DNA of 64,000 bases from Brevundimonas mediterranea (GTDB lineage Bacteria; Pseudomonadota; Alphaproteobacteria; Caulobacterales; Caulobacteraceae). Numbering within the stretch: the first letter of the stretch is position 1; every line of letters begins with the position of its first letter. The notes below the pieces were generated by a model. The model did no database searches and had not been told where the DNA came from. It worked only from the letters and a program-made list of their open reading frames with translations. The position numbers and the translations under genes are program-made. This document shows, piece after piece, positions 34,544 through 44,064 of this stretch. The stretch spans positions 62,001-126,000 of the forward strand of contig NZ_JACIDA010000003.1 in assembly GCF_014196125.1 (NCBI RefSeq). The letters run 5' to 3'.

Positions 34544-35974
34544 CTATCGGGTCGCGCGCGGCGCGTCGGGGCTTGAAGAGGCGGTCTGCAGCTCGGCCAG
34601 GGCCTTGGCGACCAGGGACGCCTTGGATCCGTTCGATCCCTTGACCATGACGATATCGCCGGCCGCCGCCAGCATGGACGCCTCGGCGGCGAGTTCGGCG
34701 GCGGTTTCGCGCCACAGGCCGCGTCGCGAGGCTGGCAGGGCGTCGTACAGGCGCCGCATCTCGGGGCCGGCCGCATGGACCAGATCCAGGCCGGCGGCCT
34801 CGATGGGCTGGGCCAGACCCTCGTGCAGGGCGCGGCTCTGGTCGCCCAGTTCCAGCATGTCGGTCAGGACCACGATCCGGCGCCCGGTCGTCGGGCGGGC
34901 GCCCAGGCTCTTGAACCCGGCGGTCATCGACAGGGGATTGGCGTTGTAGCTCTCGTCGATCAGGGTGAAGGCGCCGCCGGGCACGGCGACGGTGCGCGTC
35001 TGCCCCCGCCCCGCCAGAGGCTGGAAGCCGGCCAGGGCCTGCAGGCCCGTGTCCAGTTCGACGTCCAGGGCGTTCAGCATCAGCAGGACGCACAGGCTGT
35101 TCAGGCCCCAGTGGGCGCCGGACTGGGCCAGGCGGTACTCCAGCGACTTGCCAAACAGTTCGGCGAAGACGGTCGCCCCTTCCGCGTCCGGGCGGAAGTC
35201 CAGCAGCCGGGCGTCATGGCCCGGATCGGTCCCGAAGGTGGCCAGCCGCGCCCCGACCGTCCTGGCCGCGTCGCACAGGACGCCGGCGAAGGCCACGTCG
35301 CCGTTCGCCACCGCCGTCCCGCCGGGGACCAGGCCCTGGAAGATGGCGGCCTTTTCGCGCGCCACCCCGGCCTCGCCGTCGGCGAAGGCTTCGATATGGA
35401 CCGGGCCGACCGTGGTCACACAGGCGGCGTGGGGCACGACGAAGCGCGACAGGGGCGCGATCTCGCCCGGGGCGTTCATGCCGATCTCGAACACGGCGCG
35501 CTGGGTCTCGACCGGCATCCGCGCCAGGGTCAGGGGCACGCCGATATGGTTGTTGTAGCTCTTGATCGAAGCATGAGCCGGACCGGCCAGATCCAGCCCC
35601 GCCTTGATCGCCTGGGTCACGCTGGTCTTGCCGACGCTGCCGGTGACGGCGCCGCGTTTGACATGGGGCGCCCGCTCGCGTGCGGCGACGCCCAGCGCCT
35701 CCAGCCCGTGCAGGGTGTCGGGCACGACCACATAGGCCCCGCCCTCGACAGGATGTTCGACCAGGGCCGTCGCAGCGCCCGCCGCAAAGGCGTTGGCCGC
35801 AAACTCATGCCCGTCGCGCGCGCCCTTCAGGGCCAGGAACAGGTCGCCGGCCACGATCTCGCGGCTGTTGTAGGTCAGGCCCGTAATCGGGCGGTCGTCG
35901 CCGTGCAGCACGCCGCCCGTGGCGGCGGCGACTTCGGCGGCCGTCCAGAGCGGGCGGGCGGTGGATTCAGGCAT
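34544..35974 (-). CDS. murF: UDP-MurNAc-tripeptide-D-Ala-D-Ala ligase
   Basis: A 476-residue Mur ligase adding D-Ala-D-Ala to the precursor. The P-loop is present as [15 protein letters not shown]. Family segments [18 protein letters not shown] and [16 protein letters not shown] are clear. It overlaps the murE end by 8 bp, so it is translationally coupled. Its C-terminus lies against mraY. Confidence 0.96.
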   Translation of the reverse strand: MPESTARPLWTAAEVAAATGGVLHGDDRPITGLTYNSREIVAGDLFLALKGARDGHEFAANAFAAGAATALVEHPVEGGAYVVVPDTLHGLEALGVAARERAPHVKRGAVTGSVGKTSVTQAIKAGLDLAGPAHASIKSYNNHIGVPLTLARMPVETQRAVFEIGMNAPGEIAPLSRFVVPHAACVTTVGPVHIEAFADGEAGVAREKAAIFQGLVPGGTAVANGDVAFAGVLCDAARTVGARLATFGTDPGHDARLLDFRPDAEGATVFAELFGKSLEYRLAQSGAHWGLNSLCVLLMLNALDVELDTGLQALAGFQPLAGRGQTRTVAVPGGAFTLIDESYNANPLSMTAGFKSLGARPTTGRRIVVLTDMLELGDQSRALHEGLAQPIEAAGLDLVHAAGPEMRRLYDALPASRRGLWRETAAELAAEASMLAAAGDIVMVKGSNGSKASLVAKALAELQTASSSPDAPRATR

Positions 35975-37424
35975 TCAGCGACAGGGCCTCGGACGCGACG
36001 GTGGCGTCGTCGAACGGATGAGTCGTCCCGCCGACGATCTGGCCCTGTTCATGCCCTTTTCCGGCGATGACCACCACATCCCCGTCGCGCATCATTTCGA
36101 TCGCCGCCTCGATGGCCGCGCGACGGTCGCCGATCTCCAGCGCCTCGGGGCAGCCGGCGCGGACCTGGGCGCGGATTTCGGCCGGATTTTCACCGCGCGG
36201 ATTGTCGTCGGTGACGATGGCCACGTCGGCCAGACGTCCGGCGATCTCGCCCATCAGGGGTCGTTTGCCGCGATCCCGATCGCCGCCGGCGCCGAAGACC
36301 ACGATCAGCCGGCCCGTCGCATGGGGCCGCAGGGCGGTCAGCACCGTCTCCAGCCCGTCCGGCGTATGGGCGTAATCGACATAGACCTCGCCGCGGCCCG
36401 TCTCGGCGCCGATGCGTTGCAGGCGGCCTTGCGCGCCGGTCAGGCCTTCCAGGGCGCCGATCACCGCATCGGGTCGGTCGCCCGCCGCGATGCACAGGCC
36501 CGCCGCCACCAGAGCGTTCGAGGCCTGGAAGGCGCCGGCCAGCGGCAGCAGGATGTCGCGAACCTCGCCCCGCACGTCCAGGGTCAGACGCTGACCCTCC
36601 GGCGTGGCGCGGCGCCCGATCAGGGTCAGGTCGCGCCCGCGCTCGCCTACCCCCATCACGCCCAGACCGGCCATGATCGAGGCGGCGGCGAAGGCGGAAT
36701 AGGCGTCGGAATCGGCGTTCAGCACCGCCGTGCGCCCGCGCGGCAGCAGGGCCTCGAACAGACGCATCTTGGCGGCGCGATAGTCGTCCATCGTGCCGTG
36801 ATAATCGAGGTGGTCCTGGGTCAGGTTGGTGAAGGCGGCCGCCTTCAGCGCCACCCCGTCCAGACGCCGCTGGTCGATGCCGTGGGACGAGGCCTCGACC
36901 GCCACATGGGTCACGTCCTTGGCGGCCAGCTCGGCCATCAGGCGCGCGGCCTCGGCAGCGTCGGGGCTGGTCAGGCCGGGGCCGGTCAGGGCGTAGGTCC
37001 TGTCGCCCTTCTGGCCGACGACGCCCAGGGTGCCCATGCTGGCCGACTTGTGGCCCAGGCCGGCCCAGATCTGGCGGCAGAAGGCGGCGACCGAGGTCTT
37101 GCCGTTGGTGCCCGTCACCGCCACGCAGGTCCTGGGCTGGGCGCCGTAGAAGCCGCGCGCCGCGATGGCGTAGGCCCGGCGCACGTCGCCCGAGGTCACC
37201 AGCACCGGCGCGGCGCTGTCCGGCGTATCGGTCGGCGCCAGCACGGCGGCCGCTCCCTGGGCCAGGGCCTGGGGAATGAAGGCGCGGCCGTCCGCCGCCG
37301 TCCCCGGCAGGGCGACGAACAGGGCGCCCGGCGCGACCTTGCGGCTGTCGGAGGTCACGCCGGTGATGATCGGATCGGACGCCAGGTCGCGGCGCAGCAG
37401 GTCGGACAGGTGCAGGGCGCTCAC
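35967..37424 (-). CDS. murE: UDP-MurNAc-L-Ala-D-Glu meso-diaminopimelate ligase
   Basis: A 485-residue Mur ligase. It has the TSDSRKVAPGALFVAL N-terminal uridine-binding part, the P-loop TGTNGKTSVAAF, the EASSHGIDQRRLDG segment and the DNPRGENPAEIRAQV stretch with the DNPR motif that specifies meso-diaminopimelate. The ATG at 37424 overlaps the ftsI stop (ATGA). This points to meso-DAP peptidoglycan, as expected for a Gram-negative bacterium. Confidence 0.96.
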   Translation of the reverse strand: MSALHLSDLLRRDLASDPIITGVTSDSRKVAPGALFVALPGTAADGRAFIPQALAQGAAAVLAPTDTPDSAAPVLVTSGDVRRAYAIAARGFYGAQPRTCVAVTGTNGKTSVAAFCRQIWAGLGHKSASMGTLGVVGQKGDRTYALTGPGLTSPDAAEAARLMAELAAKDVTHVAVEASSHGIDQRRLDGVALKAAAFTNLTQDHLDYHGTMDDYRAAKMRLFEALLPRGRTAVLNADSDAYSAFAAASIMAGLGVMGVGERGRDLTLIGRRATPEGQRLTLDVRGEVRDILLPLAGAFQASNALVAAGLCIAAGDRPDAVIGALEGLTGAQGRLQRIGAETGRGEVYVDYAHTPDGLETVLTALRPHATGRLIVVFGAGGDRDRGKRPLMGEIAGRLADVAIVTDDNPRGENPAEIRAQVRAGCPEALEIGDRRAAIEAAIEMMRDGDVVVIAGKGHEQGQIVGGTTHPFDDATVASEALSLNA

Positions 37425-39193
37425 AGGCCGTCTCCCTGCACGTCCTGATATTCCGGAATCTTTTCGCCGGTGGCCGTGCGCCAGCGGTCGTCGCGCCGCT
37501 CGACGCCCAGGAAGCCGGCGATCCGGTCGGCGATATTGCGCACGGCGGGCGCGGCCACATAGGCGCCGGTCTTGGGATAGGCGCCCGGCTCGTCCATCAG
37601 GATGAAGATTGCGTAGCGTTTGGCGTCCAGCGGGCCATCGACCGGGAAGACGGCGGCGAACGAGCCCAAGGCGCGGCTGGGATCATAACGGCCGTTGACC
37701 AGCTTGTTGGCCGAACCCGTCTTGCCTCCGACCCGCAGGCCCGGCGCATCGGCGAACCCGCCCGACCCCTTGACCACATTGCTGCGCATCAGCTCCAGAA
37801 TGGCGCGCGACGTCTCTTCGGTGACGATCTGCTGCGGCTGGGCGCCCCACGCGCCGCCGCGACGCAGGGACAGGGGCACCATCCGCCCGCCGTTCGTCAG
37901 CGCGCCCATGGCCTGAACCATCTGGGCCGGGGTGATCATGATGCCGTAGCCGAACGACAGCGAGGCCAGGGTCGAACTGTCCCAACGGCGCGGCACGACC
38001 GGACGCGCCGATTCCTTCAGCTCGATCCCGGCGGCGTCCAGCAGGCCCAGACGGCGGAAATAGTCGCGCATCGTGTCCGGCCCCATCTGCACCGCTAGCT
38101 GCGACGTGCCGATGTTGGACGAGTGCAGATAGACTTCTTCCAGCGTCATCACGCGGTTCTGGGCGTGGAAGTCCTTGATCTTGCGGTCGCCGATCTGGAA
38201 GGCCTGCGAGGCGTCGAACAGGGTGCTCATGTCGGCCCGCCCGGTGTCGAGCCCGGCGGCCACGGTGAAGGTCTTGAACACCGACCCCATCTCATAGTGG
38301 CCCGAGACGGCGCGGTTCAGGGTCGCCCCGTCGGGCGCGGCGCCGCGATTGGACTGGCTGAAGTTCGGCCAGCTGGCCATGCCCAGGACTTCGCCGGTCT
38401 GGACGTCGGTGACGATGCCGACCGCGCCCTTGGCCTGGTTCTTGATCGCGGCGGCGGCCAGCTCGTTTTCCAGCACGCCCTGGACGCGCAGGTCGATGGA
38501 CAGGGGGAAGCTCTCGCCCCGCTGGCCCGCCGCGCGGATTTCGTCGTTGAAGGCCAGTTCCGCGCCGGAGACCCCCTGCCCGCCCGTGTCGGCGTCGCCG
38601 ATCAGATGCACCGCCGAGGTTCCCAGCGGATAGGCGCGGCGGTCTTCCGGCTCGAACGTCACGCCGCCCAGGGCCAGGTCGTGAACCGCCGCCTTCTCCT
38701 GCGGCGTCAGGCCGGTCAGCACGATCAGGCGGCGATCCCCGTCCAGCACCTTGCGCAGCCGCGCCGCCGGCAGGCGCGGCAGGGCGCGGCGCAGCTGACG
38801 GAAGGCCAGGTCGCGATCCCAGATCTCGGCCGGGTCCAGATAGAGGCCATAGTGGACGATATTGGTCGCCAGCAGTTCGCCGTTGCGATCGGTCAGGTCG
38901 CCGCGCACCAGGGCGTCGGGATTGGCCCCGGCCCAGCGGCCACCCGCCTCGCCGAACAGGGCCTTGTAGGAGGCGCCGATGGCCAGACCGGCGAAGACGC
39001 ACGAGAAGACGATCAGGATCAGAAAGATGCGGACCCGCGTGTCCTCTTCGGGCCGCCCATCGGCGCGCGCCCGCTCGAATCCGTGCTCCAGCCGCCAGAC
39101 CAGTTCCGACAGGCCGCGCCAGAAGGGCGACAGCCGGCCCTGCAGGTCCACGCCCGGCGCGGGACGATGATAGCGATGATCCTGAACGCTCAC
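37421..39193 (-). CDS. ftsI: Septal peptidoglycan transpeptidase FtsI (PBP3)
   Basis: A 590-residue class B penicillin-binding protein. A short cytoplasmic tail and one membrane span (IFLILIVFSCVFAGLAIG) are followed by the pedestal and the transpeptidase domain. Active-site motifs are SVFK (Ser304-Lys307), SSN and KTGS. The start is GTG at 39193, overlapping the ftsL stop (GTGA). A longer frame to 39742 is only antisense to neighbours. It crosslinks septal wall with FtsW as partner. Confidence 0.96.
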   Translation of the reverse strand: MSVQDHRYHRPAPGVDLQGRLSPFWRGLSELVWRLEHGFERARADGRPEEDTRVRIFLILIVFSCVFAGLAIGASYKALFGEAGGRWAGANPDALVRGDLTDRNGELLATNIVHYGLYLDPAEIWDRDLAFRQLRRALPRLPAARLRKVLDGDRRLIVLTGLTPQEKAAVHDLALGGVTFEPEDRRAYPLGTSAVHLIGDADTGGQGVSGAELAFNDEIRAAGQRGESFPLSIDLRVQGVLENELAAAAIKNQAKGAVGIVTDVQTGEVLGMASWPNFSQSNRGAAPDGATLNRAVSGHYEMGSVFKTFTVAAGLDTGRADMSTLFDASQAFQIGDRKIKDFHAQNRVMTLEEVYLHSSNIGTSQLAVQMGPDTMRDYFRRLGLLDAAGIELKESARPVVPRRWDSSTLASLSFGYGIMITPAQMVQAMGALTNGGRMVPLSLRRGGAWGAQPQQIVTEETSRAILELMRSNVVKGSGGFADAPGLRVGGKTGSANKLVNGRYDPSRALGSFAAVFPVDGPLDAKRYAIFILMDEPGAYPKTGAYVAAPAVRNIADRIAGFLGVERRDDRWRTATGEKIPEYQDVQGDGL

Positions 39194-39621
39194 TGCACCG
39201 CCTCCGGCGCAGCGGCGGCGACCTCGGCGGGGGCCGCCTGCGCGACGGCGGGCGTGGCCGGCGCTGGGGCGGGCGCAGCCTTCAGCGCAGGAAGCTGGTC
39301 TTCCTTGGCCTGGCGATGCACCTCGACCGGCGCCAGGCCGATCTGACGCGACAGGCTTTCCAGCCGCGCCGGCTGCTCCAGCCGGGCGACCTCGGCGCGC
39401 AGCAGACGGACCCGCTGGCCGTTCTCGCGGATGTCCTGCTCCAGCTGGGCGATGCGGCTGCTCTCGCGCGCCGCCGCCGCCTTGGCCGCATAGACCGAGA
39501 CGATCATCACGGCGACCAGGGCCACGCCGATGATCTCGATCCAGCGCACGCCGCGCACCTTCCAGTCGAACAGGCGATGCAGCGCGGTGCGGGAATAGGT
39601 GAAGAAGGGCGCCGTGGTCAT
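39190..39621 (-). CDS. ftsL: Cell division protein FtsL
   Basis: A 143-residue bitopic protein. The short cytoplasmic tail contains [11 protein letters not shown]. One span ([18 protein letters not shown]) is followed by a coiled coil ([20 protein letters not shown]) and a region AVEVHR-like at the end of the helix. The C-terminal 35 residues are Ala/Pro-rich, longer than in E. coli. Position between rsmH and ftsI and overlaps on both sides (ATGA, GTGA) support the call more than sequence does, since FtsL is poorly conserved. Confidence 0.9.
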   Translation of the reverse strand: MTTAPFFTYSRTALHRLFDWKVRGVRWIEIIGVALVAVMIVSVYAAKAAAARESSRIAQLEQDIRENGQRVRLLRAEVARLEQPARLESLSRQIGLAPVEVHRQAKEDQLPALKAAPAPAPATPAVAQAAPAEVAAAAPEAVQ

Positions 39622-40586
39622 GCCGCAGCCCTCCCGCCGATCCGGCCCCAGGCCGGCGCCTCGGTGCGGACGGCGGCGCGCAGCTTGGCCGAGCGGGCGC
39701 GGGGATTGGTCGAGCGTTCCCCCTCCCCTGCTTCGCGCGCACCCTTGAACTGAAGCGTGAAACTGGGCTTGCGCGGATCGACGGCGATCGGGGCGTGACG
39801 CGATCCGGCCGGCGTATTGCCGGTCCGCTCGGTCAGGAAGGCCTTGACGATCCGGTCCTCCAGCGAATGGAAGGTGACCACCGCCAGGCGGCCGCCGGGC
39901 GCCAGGGTCGCCTCGGCCGCCTCCAGCCCGCGCTCCAGCTCGCCCAGTTCGTCGTTCACCGCGATGCGCAGGGCCTGGAACACCCGCGTCGCCGGATGGA
40001 TCGGTGCGCCGCGACGTCCGCCCAGGGCCTTCTCGACCACCTCGGCCAGATCCAGCGTGCGGTCGAAAGGCCGTTCGACGCGGCGGCGCAGAATGGCGGT
40101 GGCGACGCGGCCCGACTGGCGTTCCTCGCCGTACAGTTTGAAGATATGGGCCAGCGGCCCGTGGTCCCAGCTGTTGACGATGTCGGCGGCCGTCTCGCCC
40201 TCATCCGACATCCGCATGTCCAGCGGCCCGTCGCGCATGAAGGAAAAGCCGCGCTCGGCCTGATCCAGCTGCATTGACGAGACGCCGATGTCGAACACGG
40301 CGCCGTCCAGCTTCGCCTTGCCGCTGTCGGCGAAGGCCTGGGCCAGACCCGAGAAGGGCGTCCGCACCAGCTGAAACCGGTCGGGGAAGTCGACGGCGAC
40401 CGCATCGGCGTGCGGCTGAACCGTCGGGTCGCGATCCAGACCGATCACCTGGGCGCCGGTCGCCAGGATGGCGCGGGTGTAGCCGCCGGCGCCGAAGGTG
40501 GCGTCGATCACGACGTCGCCGGGACCGGGCGCCAGAGCCTCGATCACCTCAGCCAACAGGACGGGGGCGTGGGGCGCTTCGCTCAC
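39618..40586 (-). CDS. rsmH: 16S rRNA (cytosine-1402-N4)-methyltransferase
   Basis: A 322-residue SAM-dependent methyltransferase (MraW). Motif I is [14 protein letters not shown]. Further motifs are [16 protein letters not shown] and [12 protein letters not shown], with [10 protein letters not shown] near the end as in the family. The GTG start overlaps the mraZ stop (GTGA). The frame upstream to 40769 is the mraZ antisense and is excluded. Confidence 0.96.
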   Translation of the reverse strand: MSEAPHAPVLLAEVIEALAPGPGDVVIDATFGAGGYTRAILATGAQVIGLDRDPTVQPHADAVAVDFPDRFQLVRTPFSGLAQAFADSGKAKLDGAVFDIGVSSMQLDQAERGFSFMRDGPLDMRMSDEGETAADIVNSWDHGPLAHIFKLYGEERQSGRVATAILRRRVERPFDRTLDLAEVVEKALGGRRGAPIHPATRVFQALRIAVNDELGELERGLEAAEATLAPGGRLAVVTFHSLEDRIVKAFLTERTGNTPAGSRHAPIAVDPRKPSFTLQFKGAREAGEGERSTNPRARSAKLRAAVRTEAPAWGRIGGRAAA

Positions 40587-41059
40587 GATCCGCCCCCCGC
40601 CAGCTTCATCTGGGCCGCCAATTTGAGGGCGCCGATCTGGGCCATGCCGGCCTTGGCCAGGGCGCGCTGTTCGGCGCGACGGGCCGCCCATTTCTCGCGC
40701 GACCAGATCTGGAACCGGTCGTTCAGGCCGACGATGATGACCGTGTCCTCCAGCCCCGCCTCGGCGCACAGACCCTCCGGCAGGGTGATGCGGCCGCCGG
40801 AGTCATAGGCCAGGCGCACCTGCTCGCCCATCACCTGCCACTCCAGCGCCGACCGCTCTTCCGAGCCGAACGGCAGGGACTCGATCATCTCGGCGTAGAC
40901 GGCGAACAGGCGGTCGCCGCCCGCTTCCAGACAGTCCGCCTCGATGGAGGGAAAGATGAACACGCCGCCGGCTGCGCCGTTTTCGGTCGTGCGGAAATCG
41001 TTCGGGATCAGGAGACGGCGCTTGCCGTCCAGCTGCTTCTCGTAGGTCGAGAGAAACAC
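40583..41059 (-). CDS. mraZ: Transcriptional regulator MraZ
   Basis: A 158-residue SpoVT/AbrB-fold DNA-binding protein with two repeats: [20 protein letters not shown] and [15 protein letters not shown]. It starts with GTG at 41059. It is the first gene of the division cluster and typically represses or modulates its own operon through TGGG repeats. Four such repeats in phase lie at 41145-41179, 86 bp upstream. Confidence 0.95.
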   Translation of the reverse strand: MFLSTYEKQLDGKRRLLIPNDFRTTENGAAGGVFIFPSIEADCLEAGGDRLFAVYAEMIESLPFGSEERSALEWQVMGEQVRLAYDSGGRITLPEGLCAEAGLEDTVIIVGLNDRFQIWSREKWAARRAEQRALAKAGMAQIGALKLAAQMKLAGGGS

Positions 41060-41144
41060 GCCCTGCCAATCGAACCCTTCGGCCCGCCCCTAGATGCCTA
41101 GCGAACGCCCGACGCGCCCGCCTCTCAGCCCCAAATCATGCGAC

Positions 41145-41179
41145 TGGGATAGCATGGGACGAAATGGGTCTCAATGGGA
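41145..41179. promoter_or_regulatory. MraZ box: four TGGG repeats with 10-bp period
   Basis: On the plus strand TGGGA, TGGGA, TGGGT and TGGGA begin at 41145, 41155, 41165 and 41175, each separated by 5 nt. TGGGN repeats with 5-nt spacers are the known MraZ recognition pattern. The site lies 86-120 bp before the mraZ GTG in the operon leader. Four perfect-period copies is one more than the usual three. Confidence 0.8.
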
Positions 41180-41239
41180 TCGAAGCCAAGATTTAACCAT
41201 GTTTTGACATGTGACGACTTAGGCACGCTTGAACATACA

Positions 41240-41254
41240 GAACATACACGGAAC
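41240..41254. promoter_or_regulatory. LexA-like box GAAC-N7-GAAC in the mraZ leader
   Basis: GAAC at 41240-41243 and GAAC at 41251-41254 are separated by 7 nt, the alphaproteobacterial LexA arrangement (GTTC-N7-GTTC on the other strand). A further GAAC at 41231-41234 makes a tandem 9-mer GAACATACA twice. It sits about 180 bp before mraZ and would place the division operon under SOS control if functional. This is one motif match only. Confidence 0.4.
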
Positions 41255-41442
41255 ACGCCTAGTATTCACAGGCTGTGGGGCGTTCTAACCTTCCCTGACC
41301 CGTCAACAGGTTAACGACCGCAAAACTGCGGGAGCGTCGCCAGAACACTGAAATGCGGGGATAATCCGAACTCGGACCAGGCGACGCGCAATGGGGAGGC
41401 GCCGGCGTCCCACCCCACGGGCTCAAGAAGGCCGATAGGCCC

Positions 41443-41489
41443 GAGAAAAACCGGCCTCAAGTAGCGCGAAGCGCGATAGGCCTTAAAAA
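41443..41489 (-). terminator. Probable terminator of rnpB
   Basis: Reading leftwards after the rnpB 3' end, the strand shows a run of six T right after GCCGTCTGGCA, then a GGCC..CGCG-CTT-CGCG..GGCC hairpin followed by GGTTTTT. Either element could end the RNase P transcript. The pairing was judged by eye. Confidence 0.45.
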
Positions 41490-41881
41490 ATGCCAGACGG
41501 CCTGTAAGCCGGGTTTTGTTCCGCCCCAGGCCGAAACCTGGAACGACGACGATCATTCCTCTGGACCGTCCATTGCTGAACGGTTCTCGCGACCTACCCG
41601 GACATCTGAGGCGGTGAGCCCCGCGAGGCGAACCCCGCGCGATGTCCCTATTTGGTCTTGCTCCAGGCGGGGCTTGCCATGCCGTCCCTGTTGCCAGGGA
41701 CGCGGTGGGCTCTTACCCCACCCTTTCACCCTTACCGGCCTCGCAAGGCCGGAGGTTTGCTTTCTGTGGCGCTATCCCTCGGGTCGCCCCGGGCGGAAGT
41801 TATCCGCCGCCTTTTCACCGTGGAGCCCGGACTTTCCTCGACGGGATCAAGTCCCGCCGCGACCGCCCAGCCGTCTGGCGG
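41490..41881 (-). ncRNA. rnpB: RNase P RNA (class A)
   Basis: Read on the minus strand, this is a bacterial type A RNase P RNA. The 5' end GCCAGACGGC pairs with 3' GCCGTCTGGC (helix P1). The universal GAGGAAAGTCCGGGCTCC is present near the 5' end, GGTAAGGGTGAAAGGGTG in the specificity region, and AAACCCGGCTTACAGG near the 3' end. The ends are placed from P1 and may be off by a few bases. It is leftward, upstream of and co-directional with mraZ. Confidence 0.95.
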
Positions 41882-41999
41882 GGGCTAGATGCGCCGCCGC
41901 GCCCCGCAGGTCAACAACAAGCTGGGAGACGGTCTCGGACGGTCGATTGACGAGGCTAGATCTCCGTGGCTGATGAGCGTGTCGGAGGTGGGGGCGGGC

Positions 42000-42872
42000 A
42001 TGACGAATGGACAGTTCAACCAAGGCGCGCGACTGCTGCTCATCTTCGGCGCCGCCTCGCTGGCGGCGGTCGGCGTCGGTGCGGTCGTTTGCGCCGCCGG
42101 CGGCGTGCCGACGGGATCCTGGGCGCGAAATCTGGCGGCTTGGCTGATCGGCGCCTTGGCTGCGGCGGGGATGGCGGCGACAGTGCGGTTCGCTGTCCTG
42201 ACGGCCGTGCCCTGGCTCGCGGTCGCCGGGCTGGCGGCGACCTTCTTCAATCCTGCCCAGGACGGCGTGCATCGCTGGGTTGACGCCGGGCCGCTGCACG
42301 TCAATGTCGCCATGGTCGTGCTGCCGTGTGCGGCGGTCGCCCTGGCGATGGCGGCGGATCGCTGGACCGTCTGGGTCGCGGCCTTCGCCGCCCTGGTGCT
42401 GCTGGTCGCTCAGCCGGACGCCTCCCAGGCCACGGCCCTGGCCGGGGTGATCGCCCTGGTCGCCGCCGTCAGGCTGCATAACCGCTCCACAAAGGCCGTG
42501 GCCATCGTCGGCGTGGGCTTGCTAGCCATGCTGGCCTGGATCCGGCCAGACCCGCTCCAACCGGTCGCGGAAGTGGAGGAGATCGTGGGGATGGCCTTCG
42601 GCCTATCGCCCGCCCTGGGCGGTCTGACACTGATCGCCCAGCTCGCCTTCGTCGCGGTTCCAGCCGCTCTGATCCGGTCTGACGACAGATTGCGCCTGGG
42701 CGGCCGAGCGCTGAGCCTCTGCCTGGCCTTGTGGGTGGTCACGCCGATGTTCGGCGCCTTCCCCATCCCCCTCGTCGGGGTCGGCATGAGCCCCATTCTG
42801 GGCGCCTGGCTGGGCGTGGGCCTGCTGGCCGCACTGCACCGCAGACCGCCCCCTAGTCCAGCACGCCCGTGA
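42000..42872 (+). CDS. Divergent FtsW/RodA-like (SEDS) membrane protein
   Basis: A 290-residue polytopic membrane protein with degraded SEDS motifs in the family order: HRWVDAGPLHVNVAMVV (compare ARW-x-GPF-x-QPSE in FtsW), LLVAQPDASQATALAG (compare QPDxG), and FPIPLVGVGMSPILG (compare PFISYGGSS). It is about 100 residues shorter than FtsW (392 here) and seems to lack the large periplasmic loop. The start is uncertain: ATG 42000 has a G-rich upstream, while in-frame ATGs at 41973 and 41889 would extend it towards rnpB. It ends overlapping the amidase gene by 20 bp on the other strand. Enzymatic activity is doubtful. Confidence 0.65.
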   Translation: MTNGQFNQGARLLLIFGAASLAAVGVGAVVCAAGGVPTGSWARNLAAWLIGALAAAGMAATVRFAVLTAVPWLAVAGLAATFFNPAQDGVHRWVDAGPLHVNVAMVVLPCAAVALAMAADRWTVWVAAFAALVLLVAQPDASQATALAGVIALVAAVRLHNRSTKAVAIVGVGLLAMLAWIRPDPLQPVAEVEEIVGMAFGLSPALGGLTLIAQLAFVAVPAALIRSDDRLRLGGRALSLCLALWVVTPMFGAFPIPLVGVGMSPILGAWLGVGLLAALHRRPPPSPARP

Positions 42873-43614
42873 CGCTCTCGACGCTGGCCAGTTGTAGCAG
42901 GCCGACCAGGCGGGCGCGGGTTTCGCCGTCGGCGACGCCGTCGACGCGGTCGGGACGCCAGTGGCGCTGGAAGGCGCGGACTGTGGTTTCGGTCTCGGCG
43001 TCATAGTCGCCGCCGGGCGTCAGCCCATAGCCCAGCCGGTGCAGGCCGGCGCGCAGCACCACCACCCCGATCCCTTGGTCGCCCTTCTGCAGCAGGCCGC
43101 CCAGGGCCTTGATCCGTTCGGCGGCAGGTTCAAACCACTGGCCGTGTCCCGCCTCGGCCAGCCGTTTCCACGGGAAGAGCTCGCCGGGATCCGTCTTGCG
43201 CTCGGGCGCCAGGTCGGAATGGGCGATGATGCGGTTGTCCGCAATGGTCCAGCGGTCCCGGATGTCGCCGATCAGGGCGATGACCGCCGCGATCTGGGCC
43301 TCGGGAAACAGCCGATAGCCGAACTCGTGGCCGGGGTTGACGATCTCTATGCCGATGGAGGCGGCGTTGCAGTCGTCCTCGCCGCGCCAGACCCCCGCCC
43401 CCGCGTGCCAGGCGCGCCGTTCCTCGGGCACGAGCTGGAAGATTCGGCCGTCTTCCTCGACCAGATAATGGGCCGAGACCTTGGCCTCGGGGTCGCGCAG
43501 CCGCGCCAGGGCGGCCTCGCCCGTCTCCATGCCGGTATAGTGCAGCACCAGCATGTCGGGCGGCCCGCGCCGCGCGTCGAAGTTCGGCGAGGGCGCCGCG
43601 ATCAGATCAACCAT
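42853..43614 (-). CDS. N-acetylmuramoyl-L-alanine amidase (AmpD/AmiD-type)
   Basis: A 253-residue amidase-2 (zinc) enzyme cutting the amide bond between MurNAc and L-Ala. Visible features: LVLHYTG (first zinc His), the ASIGIEIVNPG segment, AHSDLAPERKTDPG with further ligand and catalytic residues, and a C-terminal peptidoglycan-binding-1 repeat (LGYGLTPGGDYDAETETTVR). No signal peptide is evident, which fits cytoplasmic recycling of anhydro-muropeptides (AmpD-like) or an unrecognised export. The ATG at 43614 is chosen by the family start. Confidence 0.9.
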   Translation of the reverse strand: MVDLIAAPSPNFDARRGPPDMLVLHYTGMETGEAALARLRDPEAKVSAHYLVEEDGRIFQLVPEERRAWHAGAGVWRGEDDCNAASIGIEIVNPGHEFGYRLFPEAQIAAVIALIGDIRDRWTIADNRIIAHSDLAPERKTDPGELFPWKRLAEAGHGQWFEPAAERIKALGGLLQKGDQGIGVVVLRAGLHRLGYGLTPGGDYDAETETTVRAFQRHWRPDRVDGVADGETRARLVGLLQLASVESVTGVLD

Positions 43615-43625
43615 GGCTTCAGGCC

Positions 43626-43949
43626 TCAGCGGCCGTGGCGCTCCCAGCCGTAGGCGACCCAGGTCCCGTCCACCTTGTGCGCCTCGATCACGTCCGGATC
43701 CCCGGCGCGGCGACGCGGCGCCAGGTTGCGGCGGGCGCGCATGGCCAGACCGGCCAGGAAGACCAGCACCCCGGCGAACAGGGCGATCACCGCGACGGCG
43801 GCGGCGGTGAACACGGCCAGGACCGCGCCCACGGCCAGAGCCGCGACGCCGGCGATCAGGCCGGCGATCCACATCACCGAGGCCACGAGGCCGTTGGGCC
43901 GGCGACGGGCGGCGATGCCGATGGTGGCGAGACGTTCAGGCTGGAACAT
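43626..43949 (-). CDS. Small membrane protein, Phage shock/PspC-neighbour style, unknown
   Basis: A 107-residue protein with two adjacent membrane spans (about 22-50 and 50-70, Ala/Val-rich: GLIAGVAALAVGAVLAVF and VIALFAGVLVFLAGLA) and a basic C-terminal tail ending GWERHGR. It precedes the amidase gene by 11 bp and is probably co-transcribed. No family recognised. Codon use is ordinary for the chromosome. Confidence 0.6.
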   Translation of the reverse strand: MFQPERLATIGIAARRRPNGLVASVMWIAGLIAGVAALAVGAVLAVFTAAAVAVIALFAGVLVFLAGLAMRARRNLAPRRRAGDPDVIEAHKVDGTWVAYGWERHGR

Positions 43950-44064
43950 GGGTCATCCTTTCAGGCGTCCCGAAGAACGCCCATCCCGCAATGTCGGTCC
44001 ATCAGGCCTCGCGGTCAATGGATCACCCTTCGAGCCTGCGTGCGATGGATCGTCACTGTCGGCC

